From Clostridia bacterium (GTDB lineage: Bacteria > Bacillota > Clostridia > Christensenellales > CAG-138), in assembly GCA_030533005.1 (NCBI GenBank), contig JAUNJX010000011.1, positions 16,986 to 50,802 of the forward strand: a stretch of 33,817 bases of DNA, read 5' to 3'. The translations under genes were made by a program, and so were the position numbers. Shown here piece after piece: positions 15,889 through 24,474 of this stretch (position 1 is its first letter; each line of letters begins with the position of its first letter). The notes under the pieces were generated by a model that was not told where the DNA came from, ran no database searches, and was given only the letters and a program-made list of their open reading frames with translations.

Positions 15889-16149
15889 TCATTGTCCGGC
15901 CTGCTCTTTTTTCGCCGCTTCGCGGGTGAGCTTTTTTTCCAGCGCCTTCATCTTTTTGTCGCGGAAAAAGAGCTTGATCCTTTTCCAGAAAATGCCTACG
16001 ACCGCGCCCAACGCAATAAACACGCCCGTCACGGCCTGGATCACATAGGATGTGGTGGCCGGATCAAGATAGGCATGGGTCGTGCCGGCAAAGAACAGGG
16101 TAAAAAGGGTGAAGAAATAAAGCGTTTTACTTAGCTTTTTCACGTACAC
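15889..16149 (-). CDS. Small single-pass membrane protein of unknown function
   Basis: This 86-residue protein has an N-terminal hydrophobic segment with a possible signal cleavage (TLFTLFFAGTTHA, then YLDPATTSYVIQ), a transmembrane helix VTGVFIALGAVVGIFWKRIK, and a strongly basic cytoplasmic tail (KKMKALEKKLTREAAKK). The AYLDPxTTSY...FWKKIK layout is one I know from small uncharacterised proteins in Gram-positive glycan loci; no biochemical role is known to me. I prefer a GTG start at 16149, 9 nt after GGGAGG, over a TTG at 16155, which would lie only 3 nt from it. It has its own extended -10 promoter and is convergent with the SMR pair with zero spacing. Confidence 0.72.
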   Translation of the reverse strand: MYVKKLSKTLYFFTLFTLFFAGTTHAYLDPATTSYVIQAVTGVFIALGAVVGIFWKRIKLFFRDKKMKALEKKLTREAAKKEQAGQ

Positions 16150-16185
16150 TTTCAAGTACCTCCCGAACGCAACTGTGCTTTTGCC

Positions 16186-16214
16186 ATTATATCACAGGTG
16201 TGCTTAAATCTCAC
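16186..16214 (-). promoter_or_regulatory. Extended -10 promoter for the 86-residue membrane protein
   Basis: On the minus strand GTGAGA (16214-16209), 17 bp, then TATAAT (16191-16186), preceded by TGA to form TGnTATAAT. It overlaps the 3' end of the upstream reductase-fusion gene, so the small gene can be expressed apart from the phosphonate operon. Confidence 0.65.
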
Positions 16215-18037
16215 GCAATTTGTAAAATATATGTGTACATTTCCCTAAGCTGCGCCGTATCCATCCGCACGGGGCTGTTCGCAAGACGCGTTTCGTTCAC
16301 GGACTGCGCGATCTCCTCCAGCATTGCCGTCCGCACCGCAGGCAGCGGCGAAAAGCCCATCTGCGTTAGTAAGGATGCATAAACGTCGAGCGCCCCCAAA
16401 CCGTCGTCCGCATGAAAGCATGCCGCCAAGGCGGCAAACGCGCGCTGCAGCGCGGCAGGGTCTGCGGCTTGCTCCCTGTGCTCCCACAAAAAGCGCCAGA
16501 CCGGTGCAAGGCAAAGGGCGGCGGCATGCCCGTGGGCGATGTGAAAACAGGACGTCATCTTATAGCTCATGGCATGCGCGGCGGTGGTCTGCGCGAGGTT
16601 GATCGCGCGTCCCGCCCTGTTCGCGCCGCGCAAGATCTGCTGTGCGGCCGTTTCATCGCCTTCAAGATAAGCGCGGGCATGGGTAAGCAAAAGCGAAAGG
16701 CCCTCTTTTGCATATGCGGCGGCCTTTTCGTTTGCGTGGCGCGACCATATCGCCTCCACGCAGTGACATACCGCATCCATAAAGGCAGCCCGCTTTTGAT
16801 AAGCCGGCAGCGTTTTAAGAAGCGTCGCGTCCAGCAGCGCATATTCGGGCAGAATACAGTCGTGCGTAACGGACTGCTTTTCGCCGTCCCGGTAGATCAC
16901 GCTAAAACGCGTCGATTCCGCACCCGTGCCTGCCGTGGTCGGCACGGCGATATGGACAGCCGGCGCATATTGAAAGGGCTGCTCCAAATAATGCCCGTCC
17001 TGTTTTAGCACGGAAAAGAGCTTGATACACTTGGCCACGTCGATACAGCTGCCCCCGCCTACGGAAAGCAGCGCGTCGCAGCCCTCCCGCAAAAACAAGG
17101 CCGTGCCGGCGGCGGCCTCCTCGTATTTCGGGTTGGAGGTGAATGCGTCAAAGCGTACCGTCGGGATACCGGCGCGCGTAAGGACCGCCTGCACGCCCAG
17201 CTTGTCATACACGTTGGCGTCGCAGACCAGCATGACCTTTTTTGCCCGCACAGCACGCAGCACATCCGGCAGCATATGTATGCAGTGCAGCCCGTCCTGT
17301 ACGCGTTGTTCGTCAAAGTCAAAGGCGCGTATCTCCTCCGACACGCGCGCAAGATCCTCCGGCGTATCGATCTCGTCCACATAATGCGCCTTATAGGAAA
17401 ACGGCTGTAAGCAAAGCGACGGCAGTATGGTGTTGAACGCGTTTTCCGCGTAAACGCCTACTTCTCCGCGCTGCACAAAGTCGCCGATCCGATCCATCCA
17501 TGCCTTGAAGGTCTGCCGGTCCAATTTGTAAAGCGGCTGAAATGCAAAGCAGTCCGCGTCAAAGATGTTGATGGAGATCTCCGTGATCTTTCCGTCTTGC
17601 AGGCGCGCCTTAAAATCCTTCTGCGGCAGCGCTTTTTCTGTGTGCACCGCGCCAAGGCAGGATGCGTCGGCTTTGCGCAAGGCTTCCAGATACGCCCTGT
17701 CAAAAACCAGATCGCCGTGCATAAGAAGGATATCGTCGTCCAGATACGCACGGGCAAGGTAAAGGGAATAGATGTAATTCGTTTGTGCAAACTGCGGGTT
17801 GTCAACGAACGTGACGTGCAGCGCGGCCAGGTCCGCGCCCGCCGCCTCCTCTTGCAGCTGCCACGCAAAAGGCCCCGTCGTCACCACGACCTGCTCCACG
17901 CCGCAGTCCTGCAAAAGGCGAAGCTGCCGGTGGAACACCGTCTCGCCGTTGCTAAGCCGCACCATGGATTTATGGCAGTCGCGGGTCAGCGCGCCCATAC
18001 GGTGGCCGTAACCGGAATTGAGAATGACCGCTTTCAC
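16211..18037 (-). CDS. Fusion: phosphonate nucleotidyltransferase (PntC-like) and phosphonoacetaldehyde reductase
   Basis: This is a 608-residue two-domain enzyme. Residues 1-~240 are a sugar-nucleotidyltransferase fold (KAVILNSGYGHRM, T18 and K23 of the loop, LMHGDLVFD with the metal Asp, YVDEIDTPEDL). Residues ~245-608 are an iron-type alcohol dehydrogenase with LLSVGGGSCIDVAKCIKL, AVPTTAGTGAESTRFSV and four metal ligands D421, H425, H488 and H502. HAMSYKMTS followed by AHGHAAALC is the form seen in phosphonoacetaldehyde reductases. The likely reactions are reduction of phosphonoacetaldehyde to 2-hydroxyethylphosphonate and CTP-dependent activation to a CMP-phosphonate. The GTG start follows GGAGGAATAAACG. 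It lies 3 nt after the PEP mutase gene, so the pathway order is clear; the exact nucleotide and acceptor are inferred. Confidence 0.9.
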   Translation of the reverse strand: MKAVILNSGYGHRMGALTRDCHKSMVRLSNGETVFHRQLRLLQDCGVEQVVVTTGPFAWQLQEEAAGADLAALHVTFVDNPQFAQTNYIYSLYLARAYLDDDILLMHGDLVFDRAYLEALRKADASCLGAVHTEKALPQKDFKARLQDGKITEISINIFDADCFAFQPLYKLDRQTFKAWMDRIGDFVQRGEVGVYAENAFNTILPSLCLQPFSYKAHYVDEIDTPEDLARVSEEIRAFDFDEQRVQDGLHCIHMLPDVLRAVRAKKVMLVCDANVYDKLGVQAVLTRAGIPTVRFDAFTSNPKYEEAAAGTALFLREGCDALLSVGGGSCIDVAKCIKLFSVLKQDGHYLEQPFQYAPAVHIAVPTTAGTGAESTRFSVIYRDGEKQSVTHDCILPEYALLDATLLKTLPAYQKRAAFMDAVCHCVEAIWSRHANEKAAAYAKEGLSLLLTHARAYLEGDETAAQQILRGANRAGRAINLAQTTAAHAMSYKMTSCFHIAHGHAAALCLAPVWRFLWEHREQAADPAALQRAFAALAACFHADDGLGALDVYASLLTQMGFSPLPAVRTAMLEEIAQSVNETRLANSPVRMDTAQLREMYTYILQIA

Positions 18038-18040
18038 CGT

Positions 18041-19336
18041 TTATTCCTCCGGTATTAAAGTAAGGATCTGCTTAATGGGCATACATACGTCGTCCGCTTC
18101 CATGCACCTGCCCTTTTCCAAAATAAGGCGCGCCGTGCTCTGCATGGCGGGAAACGCGCTGCGGATCAGATGGTTCGCATAGATCACGATGTTGACCTTG
18201 CGCGCCGCCCATTCCTCCTCCGTCACCATGTTGAAAGTGGTGGGCACCACCACCAGCGGCGTCTGCGGATCGGTCAGGCGGAATTTTTCGCAGAATTCGA
18301 ATATCTCATCCGGCGTTTTCTTTCTGGAATGGATCATGATACCGTTTGCGCCCGCGTCCACAAAGGCTCTGGCGCGATCGAGCGCGTCCTGCATGCCCTG
18401 CTCCAGTATCAAGCTCTCGATGCGTGCAATGATCATAAAGTCCGCCGTGGTACGCGCATGGCAGCCCGCGCGTATCTTTGCGGAGAAGCTCTCGATGCTC
18501 GCCTGCGTTTGCTTTGCCGCAGTGCCAAAGAGAGAATTGCGTTTCAAGCCTTCCTTATCCTCAATGATAACGGCGGATACGCCCATCCGCTCCAGCGATT
18601 TGACAAGGAACGGAAAATGCTCCAGCAGGCCGCCCGTATCGCCGTCGAGTATGATGGGCTTCGTGCTGACCTCCATGATCTGGCTGATGGTCTGAAAGCG
18701 CGAGGTATTGTCGATCAGCTCGATGTCAGGCTTGCCCTTGGCGGTGGAATCGCAGAGGCTGGACACCCACATGCCGTCAAACTGCACAAGCCTGTCGCCG
18801 CGCTGCGCCGTCGTCTTTTCCACGATCAGGCCGGTCAGCCCGTTATGCGCCTCCAATATAGAGATCGTCGGCTTCAGGCGCAGCAGCTGTTTGAGGCGTC
18901 CGCGCCGTACCTCCGGCATCGCCGCGATGTGGCGGGCGTTTTCCTCCAGCGTATCCAGGCTGACGTCGCGCGTATACGGAAATTCCACAAGCTCTCCGCC
19001 GTAGGTGGACAGCGTTTGGATCACCTTGGCGCGGATACCCTGCTGCGGCCCCTCGCGCCAGTCGTCGCCATGCACCACGATATCCGGCTTCAAGCTAAGC
19101 AGGTTTTCCTCATAGTCTACGCTTTCCTGCCGCACCACGTTGACCACGCCCTTGATGTTCGATACGATTTGACAGCGTTCGTCAAAGCAAAGTAGCGGAT
19201 ACCGCTTATACTTTGCCACGGCTTCATCCGTAAGCACGCCTATGGTCAGCTCACCCAGCGCCGCGGCCTGCGCGATCATCTTGATGTGTCCGTTGTGCAG
19301 GATATCCGTGCTCATGCACATATAAACGTTTTTCAC
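18041..19336 (-). CDS. Phosphoenolpyruvate mutase with N-terminal cytidylyltransferase-like domain
   Basis: This enzyme forms the C-P bond by turning phosphoenolpyruvate into phosphonopyruvate, the entry step of phosphonate synthesis. In the 431-residue protein, residues ~150-425 are the PEP mutase/isocitrate-lyase barrel with DGDTGG at 231-236 and EDKEGLKRNS at 259-268, the diagnostic PepM signature EDKxxxxxNS. Residues 1-~140 are a nucleotidyltransferase-like domain (STDILHNGHIKMI with an HxGH-type motif, later VVHGDDWREG), a known PepM fusion type. The GTG start has a GGGAGGAAAC site and overlaps the decarboxylase stop as GTGA. It works with that decarboxylase, which makes the unfavourable mutase step irreversible. 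Confidence 0.96.
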   Translation of the reverse strand: MKNVYMCMSTDILHNGHIKMIAQAAALGELTIGVLTDEAVAKYKRYPLLCFDERCQIVSNIKGVVNVVRQESVDYEENLLSLKPDIVVHGDDWREGPQQGIRAKVIQTLSTYGGELVEFPYTRDVSLDTLEENARHIAAMPEVRRGRLKQLLRLKPTISILEAHNGLTGLIVEKTTAQRGDRLVQFDGMWVSSLCDSTAKGKPDIELIDNTSRFQTISQIMEVSTKPIILDGDTGGLLEHFPFLVKSLERMGVSAVIIEDKEGLKRNSLFGTAAKQTQASIESFSAKIRAGCHARTTADFMIIARIESLILEQGMQDALDRARAFVDAGANGIMIHSRKKTPDEIFEFCEKFRLTDPQTPLVVVPTTFNMVTEEEWAARKVNIVIYANHLIRSAFPAMQSTARLILEKGRCMEADDVCMPIKQILTLIPEE

Positions 19337-20460
19337 TTTGTTTCCTCCCGCAAAAAGCGCATCAGCGCCATCTTGTTCTCTACAGGCGTGGTCGTGGGAC
19401 GCCCAAGGTCGCTTCGCACTTCCAGATTCGTTTTGATCTCAACAAAGGACAGCCCCTGCGCCGCCCGCAGTGCCGCCCCGATCGAAGCCGCGTCAAAAGC
19501 CGTCGCCGCGCTGTCGTACCCGCAGGCACGCGCCGCAGCGGTCATATCCAAAGAAGGCGACACCGTGGGAATGCCGCCCACCGTTTCATGCGCGCCGTTA
19601 TTGATGACGATATGCACAAGGTTCCCGCACCTTCTGCTGCCGCACACGGCAAGGCTGCCCATGTGCATCAGCATCGCGCCGTCGCCGTCAAGGCAGTAAA
19701 CCTTCCTGTCCGGCTTTTGCATCGCGATCCCCAACGCGATCATCAGGCTGTGGCCCATGGAGCCAACGGTCAAAAAGTCTCGTTCATGCCCCTGCCCCCG
19801 GCGCTCCCGCAGCTCAAAGAGCTCCCTTGAGAGCTTACCCGTGGTGCTCACGAACACGCCGTCGGGCGCAGCCGCAGCCAGTATAGCCTCCAACGCCTGC
19901 TCGCGGGATAAGGGCGCGGCATTTTGATATTTGCGTTTGTTGGCATAGGTCAGCGCACCTTTTTTGACCACGAACGCGTAGCAAAGCCCGCGCGTGAGCC
20001 TGTCTTGCGCCGCCTGCACCATGCCGGCAAAGGTCTTTGCATCCGTATCCGGCTCCAATACGCTGTATTCGATCTGCAGGCAGTCGAGCAGCGGCAGCGT
20101 GATCTCTCCCTGAAACTTGTGCTGCGGTTCGTCCTTGACGCCCGGCTCGCCGCGCCAGCCGATCACAAACAGGACGGGTATGGCATACACGCGGTCGCTC
20201 AAGAGCGAACAAACGGGGTTTACAGCGTTGCCGACGCCGCTGTTTTGCATATAGACCAGCGCGGGCTTGCCGCTTGCAAGATAATGCCCCGCCGCCAGAC
20301 CGACAGCCGCGCCTTCGTTGGCCGCAACGATGTGCTGTTCCGATATGCCGTGGCGATCCATCAAATAATCGCAGAAGGCTTTGAGCTGCGAATCCGGCAC
20401 GCCCGTAAAAAAGTCCGTCCCCGCGCGCGTTATGCCCTCGTAAAAGGAAATGACGTCCAT
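19333..20460 (-). CDS. Phosphonopyruvate decarboxylase (thiamine diphosphate-dependent)
   Basis: This enzyme decarboxylates phosphonopyruvate to phosphonoacetaldehyde, pulling the PEP mutase reaction forward. The 375-residue protein is typical in length. It shows FFTGVPDSQLKAF at the start, the catalytic Glu49 in AANEGAAVGLAAGHYLA, and the ThDP/metal motif GDGAMLMHMGSLA (259-271) ending at NNGAHETVGGIPT. These are diagnostic of Ppd/AepY proteins. The ribosome site is GGAGAAAA. It starts 1 nt after the YidC-TagB stop and overlaps the PEP mutase gene by 4 nt, so all four genes form one coupled unit. The product is not aminated here, since no aminotransferase is present, but goes to the reductase encoded downstream. 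Confidence 0.96.
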   Translation of the reverse strand: MDVISFYEGITRAGTDFFTGVPDSQLKAFCDYLMDRHGISEQHIVAANEGAAVGLAAGHYLASGKPALVYMQNSGVGNAVNPVCSLLSDRVYAIPVLFVIGWRGEPGVKDEPQHKFQGEITLPLLDCLQIEYSVLEPDTDAKTFAGMVQAAQDRLTRGLCYAFVVKKGALTYANKRKYQNAAPLSREQALEAILAAAAPDGVFVSTTGKLSRELFELRERRGQGHERDFLTVGSMGHSLMIALGIAMQKPDRKVYCLDGDGAMLMHMGSLAVCGSRRCGNLVHIVINNGAHETVGGIPTVSPSLDMTAAARACGYDSAATAFDAASIGAALRAAQGLSFVEIKTNLEVRSDLGRPTTTPVENKMALMRFLREETK

Positions 20461-20461
20461 A

Positions 20462-22534
20462 CTATTTTTTCTCCAACCTGTCTATGATGTATTTTGCGCC
20501 GACCTCGCCGCTGCTGCCGAAGTTCGCGATATAGGTCTCCCGAAGCTGCCGGATGGTCTGCGCGTACGCCTCGCCCGCCTCCATGAGTTCCCGTATGCTG
20601 CGGGCAAGGCCGTTCAATGCCATCGGGTCAAAGCGGACGCCGATCTTATCGCGCAGGGCGATCTCCAGCGGCTTTGCTTCGATCCGGTCGTATTCCGGAT
20701 TGTTGATCTTTTGGGGCGTATCGATGAATACCACCGGCTTGTTGGTAACAAAGGCAAATTCATACGCCGTGCCCGACCAGTCGCTGATCACAACGTCGGA
20801 ATCGTAAATGGAATCGCTGCTGGAAAAATCAAGCTCAAAGGAAAGATCGTCGCCGGCATAGGTCCGGTATCTGTCCACAATGGCCTGCATCCTTGCGCCA
20901 TACCGCTTCACATATTCGGGATGCGGCCGCACGACCACCGCAAAGCCCTCTCCCAAAAGCTGCTCAAGCAGTCCGTCGATACAGGAATCCAAGATATTGT
21001 CCGCCTGCCAGGAGGGCGCTATGAGCACCTTTTTGCGCGCGCGCACGGTTTTCTCCATCGCCGCATAGTGCGCGTGGAGCTCCTCCAGCAGCGCATACCC
21101 GCACGCGATAAGGTTTTTGGGCGGCAGGCCGTAGAGCGCCTCCGTCTGACGTATCTCATCAAACTGGAAGTCACCCACGCAGAAGATGGTATCGTAGCAA
21201 TCCAGCGCGCCCTTTCGCAGCACCATGGTGGTAGAAAGCGGATAATGGAACATATACACATATTCGGTATCCTTGCGTACATAGGAGCGCTTGATATACA
21301 TCTGCTGCAAGTCCGGCATGGTCATGACCACCATGTCCGCGTCCATTTCCATAAACAGCACGATCAGTCTGTTGTCGTCAATATAATAGGGAATGAGGCG
21401 CGGCTCATCCTTTTGAAATACCGCGTCGTTGGGATCGCTCGTGACATAGTGGATCACCAGATCCGAATCCCGCAGCAGGTTTTCTATGACGCCCTTGAAA
21501 TACTTATAAAAGCCGCTGCGTTCGGAATAGAATACCAGCCGCTTGTCCTTCGCGGCGCCGAAGCGCTTATAATCCGCCTTGGCGCGTGCGCGCTGCTCCC
21601 CGGTGGGCTTATTCTTCTTTTCCGCCGCATGGGTCTTTGCAAGCGCGGCCTTGCTTTCCTCCAGCGCCGCATAATCGATATATTTTTGGGGCGGCATGAT
21701 GAAATTGACGATGTACATCACCAGTATCGCCGAAAGGTTGCTCATGATCCAATACAGTCCCGCGCCCGCTGGCACGATAAAGGCAAAATACAGGGAGAAC
21801 AGCGTCAAAAAGATCGCCATGCCCCACTGCCCCCAAAAGCCCGCCTCGCGCTGAAGCACGTTCGCCTTGTTCTGCAAAAAGGAAAGCAAAAAAGCGCTCG
21901 CCGCGGAGAATACCGGCATCAGCCAGTAGACGTCGGCGGTGCGCAGGGTGGGCGTTTGAGAAAGATCCAGCCCGCAAAAGCCCAGATCCATGCTTTGAAT
22001 GGCGGCAACGGCCTGCGACGCCCCCGCGCCAAGGCTGCTGAACGCCTGTGCATGCGCCGGATCGTTGACAAGGCGTATCACATTCATCTGCGCGCCCGCG
22101 CCAAGGTTGGGGTTGTTGAGTATGCGCGCGGCCTCCTCCGTAAAGGCGCCGATGAGCCCCGCGTCCAAGTGCAGCAGATGCTGCAGCGGATGATAGACCA
22201 CGCTGATAAGCCCCAGTATGATGGGGATCTGGATCAGCGTAGGCACGATGCCCGCCAAGGGCTTATAGCCCGCCGCCTTGTAGAGCGCCATCTGCTCCTG
22301 GGCAAGCTTGTCCTTATCCCCCGCCATGCTGACCTCCAGCATATTGAGCTGCGGCTTGATCTTGATCATGCGGATGGAATTGCTCTGCACCCACAGGCTC
22401 AGGGGGAACAGGATCACCTTGGTCAAAAGGGTAAAAAGAATGATGGCAAGCCCGTAGTTGCCTATGAGCTGCCAGCACCAGCGCATAAGATAGCCCAGCG
22501 GCACGCCTATGACCGTATTGATAAGGTTAATCAC
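20462..22534 (-). CDS. Fusion: YidC/Oxa1-like membrane domain and TagB/CDP-glycerol-type phosphotransferase
   Basis: This is a 690-residue protein counted from a GTG at 22534, which lies 10 nt after an AAGGAGAA site. Residues 1-~285 are YidC-like: INTVIGVPLGYLMRWCW, a first core helix LAIILFTLLTKVILFPL, Arg55 in the following SNSIRM, GIVPTLIQIPIILGLI, and three more helices up to YIVNFIMPPQKY. A charged linker follows. Residues ~330-690 match CDP-glycerol glycerophosphotransferases: FHYPLST (H430), VRPHPEYVKRYG (H538) and DVVISDWSGTAYEFAF with KPVVFID. No lipoprotein signal is seen. Sitting first in the phosphonate gene group, it probably transfers the CMP-activated phosphonate to a membrane-bound glycan. 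True teichoic-acid glycerophosphate transfer is the alternative. Confidence 0.9.
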   Translation of the reverse strand: MINLINTVIGVPLGYLMRWCWQLIGNYGLAIILFTLLTKVILFPLSLWVQSNSIRMIKIKPQLNMLEVSMAGDKDKLAQEQMALYKAAGYKPLAGIVPTLIQIPIILGLISVVYHPLQHLLHLDAGLIGAFTEEAARILNNPNLGAGAQMNVIRLVNDPAHAQAFSSLGAGASQAVAAIQSMDLGFCGLDLSQTPTLRTADVYWLMPVFSAASAFLLSFLQNKANVLQREAGFWGQWGMAIFLTLFSLYFAFIVPAGAGLYWIMSNLSAILVMYIVNFIMPPQKYIDYAALEESKAALAKTHAAEKKNKPTGEQRARAKADYKRFGAAKDKRLVFYSERSGFYKYFKGVIENLLRDSDLVIHYVTSDPNDAVFQKDEPRLIPYYIDDNRLIVLFMEMDADMVVMTMPDLQQMYIKRSYVRKDTEYVYMFHYPLSTTMVLRKGALDCYDTIFCVGDFQFDEIRQTEALYGLPPKNLIACGYALLEELHAHYAAMEKTVRARKKVLIAPSWQADNILDSCIDGLLEQLLGEGFAVVVRPHPEYVKRYGARMQAIVDRYRTYAGDDLSFELDFSSSDSIYDSDVVISDWSGTAYEFAFVTNKPVVFIDTPQKINNPEYDRIEAKPLEIALRDKIGVRFDPMALNGLARSIRELMEAGEAYAQTIRQLRETYIANFGSSGEVGAKYIIDRLEKK

Positions 22535-22611
22535 GTTGTACGATCCTTCTCCTTCGGTTTCATTTCTTTCGCAGCAAGCGTCCCGGTGCGCAGAAGGCGC
22601 GTCGGGCGCAC

Positions 22612-24363
22612 CTAGTGCACACCGGCATAAAAGCTGCCGTTCATACGCTCCAAGTGATCGTAGCTGTCGGGCTCTGTCGACAGCTCCCATGTGTCGCCGT
22701 AATCATAACCCTTCAAACAGGGCGCATGATTTTTATCCTCGTCCAGCATCCATATCCTGCGCCCCTGCGCGAAAGCGTCCTCGGGCAGGCTGGCATAGGT
22801 ATCGCCAAACGCCGCCGTGCGGGCAGGGTCCACCGCATTGACCACCGTGGGTATGAACTGACTCTGCGACACGCGCTTAGCGGAGCGCAGCACGCTTTCG
22901 TGGCTCTCCCCCGCCTCCTTGACGAGCACGATGGTGCTCATGGCGTCCTTGGCCCAGTCCGTATCGTTATAGCCATGGTCCGCAAGGATGATGATGGTCG
23001 CGTCGTCGTATACGCCCAGCTCCCGCATTTGCTGCATATAGGTTTCAACGATATGGAGATAGCCCCGGCATTGCTCCGCGCGTTCCACCCCGTCGTTGTT
23101 CCATTTGCCGTCCGCCGTGAGAAAATAGCCCGGATGCGCCCCTTGGAAGTGATAGAGCTTGAAGCAGTTTTTCTCCTGCGTCGCACGCAGTCCGGCGACT
23201 TGCAGGTAATCCCGAAGGAATACAAAGCCCCCGTACTGGTTCCACGTCTCCACCGCCTCGCCCTGTTCGTCCACAACGTGCGAGATATCCGCAAAATCCT
23301 CCGGCGTGCACCAGACGTATTGCTTGAGCCCCAGCGGCAGATACCTGCAAAGCACCAGCCGCTCCATGCTTTTGAGCAAGGGCAGCGGCGCGGCCTTCTT
23401 ATGGGTAGGCACGGCGTTATCCACCTTGCCCGCAAGCTGCGCGGCAGACAGCGCATAATAGCTGGGTTGCGCCGCATAGAGCTGCACATCATAGTTTTGT
23501 TCCTTGAGCGTTTGAAAAAAATCCGTCGCGCGCGGGGAATCCCACGCCTTTTGTATAAACTCCTGCCATGTGCCGGCGGGGTCGTAGTCTTCGCCCGTGA
23601 GAATGTGGATCATGGCGGGAAAGGTGCCGTAATAATCCGGCCCGCAGTTGGTGTAGTAAGTAAAATCATGGAAGTCAGCCAGCGTGTCGGGATATTTTTC
23701 CAGCGTTTCCTGCATGGCACGGTTGGAAAAAGCGTCCAGCAAAAACACCACCACGTTTTGATTGGCGGAAAGCTCGTCGGTGTCCGCGGTGGAAAAGGCT
23801 ATATTTTTCTTATCCTCTCTGGCATCGTTGATAAAATCGCTCGTCAGCGCCGCGCTCTGCATGAGGATCAGCGCCGCACACACCCCGCAAACGACCGGAA
23901 GGCCCTTCTCCTTGAGCGGCCACGCAAGCAAAAACGCTGCAAGAAATATAACGGCGCACAAAAGGGAATTGCCAAGAAATCTGCTTTGGTTGGCGGCGAC
24001 GTCGAAATCCGCGCCGTTGAGCAGCTGCATGCTGCCGTTCAAAAAGCTGCCCTGCACATAGCTGACGATGGCCAGCGCAAAGACAAGGCTGACCGCCGCC
24101 TTGAAGCCCTTGCCGCGAAACAGCGCCGCAAGCGCCGCAGGCGCCAGCGTAAAAAGCAGGAATGCACAAAGGAAGGTCGGCAGCGCATCGCGCATTCTGA
24201 TGCCCAGATCCGTCCAGTTGCCATATATAAGATCCAGCGGCCCGAAAAACCAATAGATAAACATGAGCAGCCCGCAGGGTAAAAGCGCAATGACAAACCG
24301 TTGTTTATAGCCTTGCGGCGCCTTACCATCGATCCATCCCGCTTTATCCTTTTGCTGTTCCAT
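22612..24363 (-). CDS. LtaS/sulfatase-like membrane phosphotransferase or hydrolase, copy 1
   Basis: This 583-residue protein has about five N-terminal transmembrane helices (residues ~20-175) and an outer alkaline-phosphatase-superfamily domain, the LtaS layout. Visible active-site parts are VVVFLLDAFSN (Asp210), YYGTFPAMIHILTG with the probable Thr247 nucleophile, and TIIILADHGYND. Relatives move phosphoglycerol or phosphoethanolamine between lipids and glycans, or hydrolyse sulfate esters; which applies here cannot be told. I use the ATG at 24363, placed 9 nt after AAAGGAGT, not the ATG 24 codons upstream. A promoter lies just upstream, and the YidC-TagB gene begins 77 nt downstream. A near neighbour is a paralogue in the same orientation. 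Confidence 0.88.
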   Translation of the reverse strand: MEQQKDKAGWIDGKAPQGYKQRFVIALLPCGLLMFIYWFFGPLDLIYGNWTDLGIRMRDALPTFLCAFLLFTLAPAALAALFRGKGFKAAVSLVFALAIVSYVQGSFLNGSMQLLNGADFDVAANQSRFLGNSLLCAVIFLAAFLLAWPLKEKGLPVVCGVCAALILMQSAALTSDFINDAREDKKNIAFSTADTDELSANQNVVVFLLDAFSNRAMQETLEKYPDTLADFHDFTYYTNCGPDYYGTFPAMIHILTGEDYDPAGTWQEFIQKAWDSPRATDFFQTLKEQNYDVQLYAAQPSYYALSAAQLAGKVDNAVPTHKKAAPLPLLKSMERLVLCRYLPLGLKQYVWCTPEDFADISHVVDEQGEAVETWNQYGGFVFLRDYLQVAGLRATQEKNCFKLYHFQGAHPGYFLTADGKWNNDGVERAEQCRGYLHIVETYMQQMRELGVYDDATIIILADHGYNDTDWAKDAMSTIVLVKEAGESHESVLRSAKRVSQSQFIPTVVNAVDPARTAAFGDTYASLPEDAFAQGRRIWMLDEDKNHAPCLKGYDYGDTWELSTEPDSYDHLERMNGSFYAGVH

Positions 24364-24406
24364 CGTTCTTACTCCTTTCATTGTCCGCAAGTGCAAAGCC
24401 AATGCT

Positions 24407-24435
24407 ATTGTACTATGTCTGGCGGTATTTGTCAC
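24407..24435 (-). promoter_or_regulatory. Sigma-A promoter for the LtaS-like gene and phosphonate genes
   Basis: On the minus strand GTGACA (24435-24430), 17 bp, then TACAAT (24412-24407). Transcription should start near 24400, about 37 nt before the ATG at 24363. This could let the phosphonate half be expressed separately from the upstream acyl-chain genes. Confidence 0.68.
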
Positions 24436-24474
24436 ATTATTGCGCTTTTTTCCGCCCCGTTTCCATGTTGTCGC

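Noticed and set aside
16211..18037. Ordinary iron alcohol dehydrogenase
   Set aside because: It is fused to a nucleotidyltransferase, carries HAMSYKMTS and lies directly after PEP mutase and phosphonopyruvate decarboxylase genes.
22535..22690. N-terminal extension of the YidC-TagB protein to an ATG at 22690
   Set aside because: It would overlap the end of the LtaS-like gene, has a non-membrane-like Cys/Arg-rich sequence, and lacks a ribosome site. The GTG at 22534 has a good site.
20450..24282. Very long plus-strand open frames (721 and 555 codons) opposite the YidC-TagB and LtaS-like genes
   Set aside because: They are rich in Arg, His and Gln with no recognisable domains, and they mirror strong minus-strand genes.
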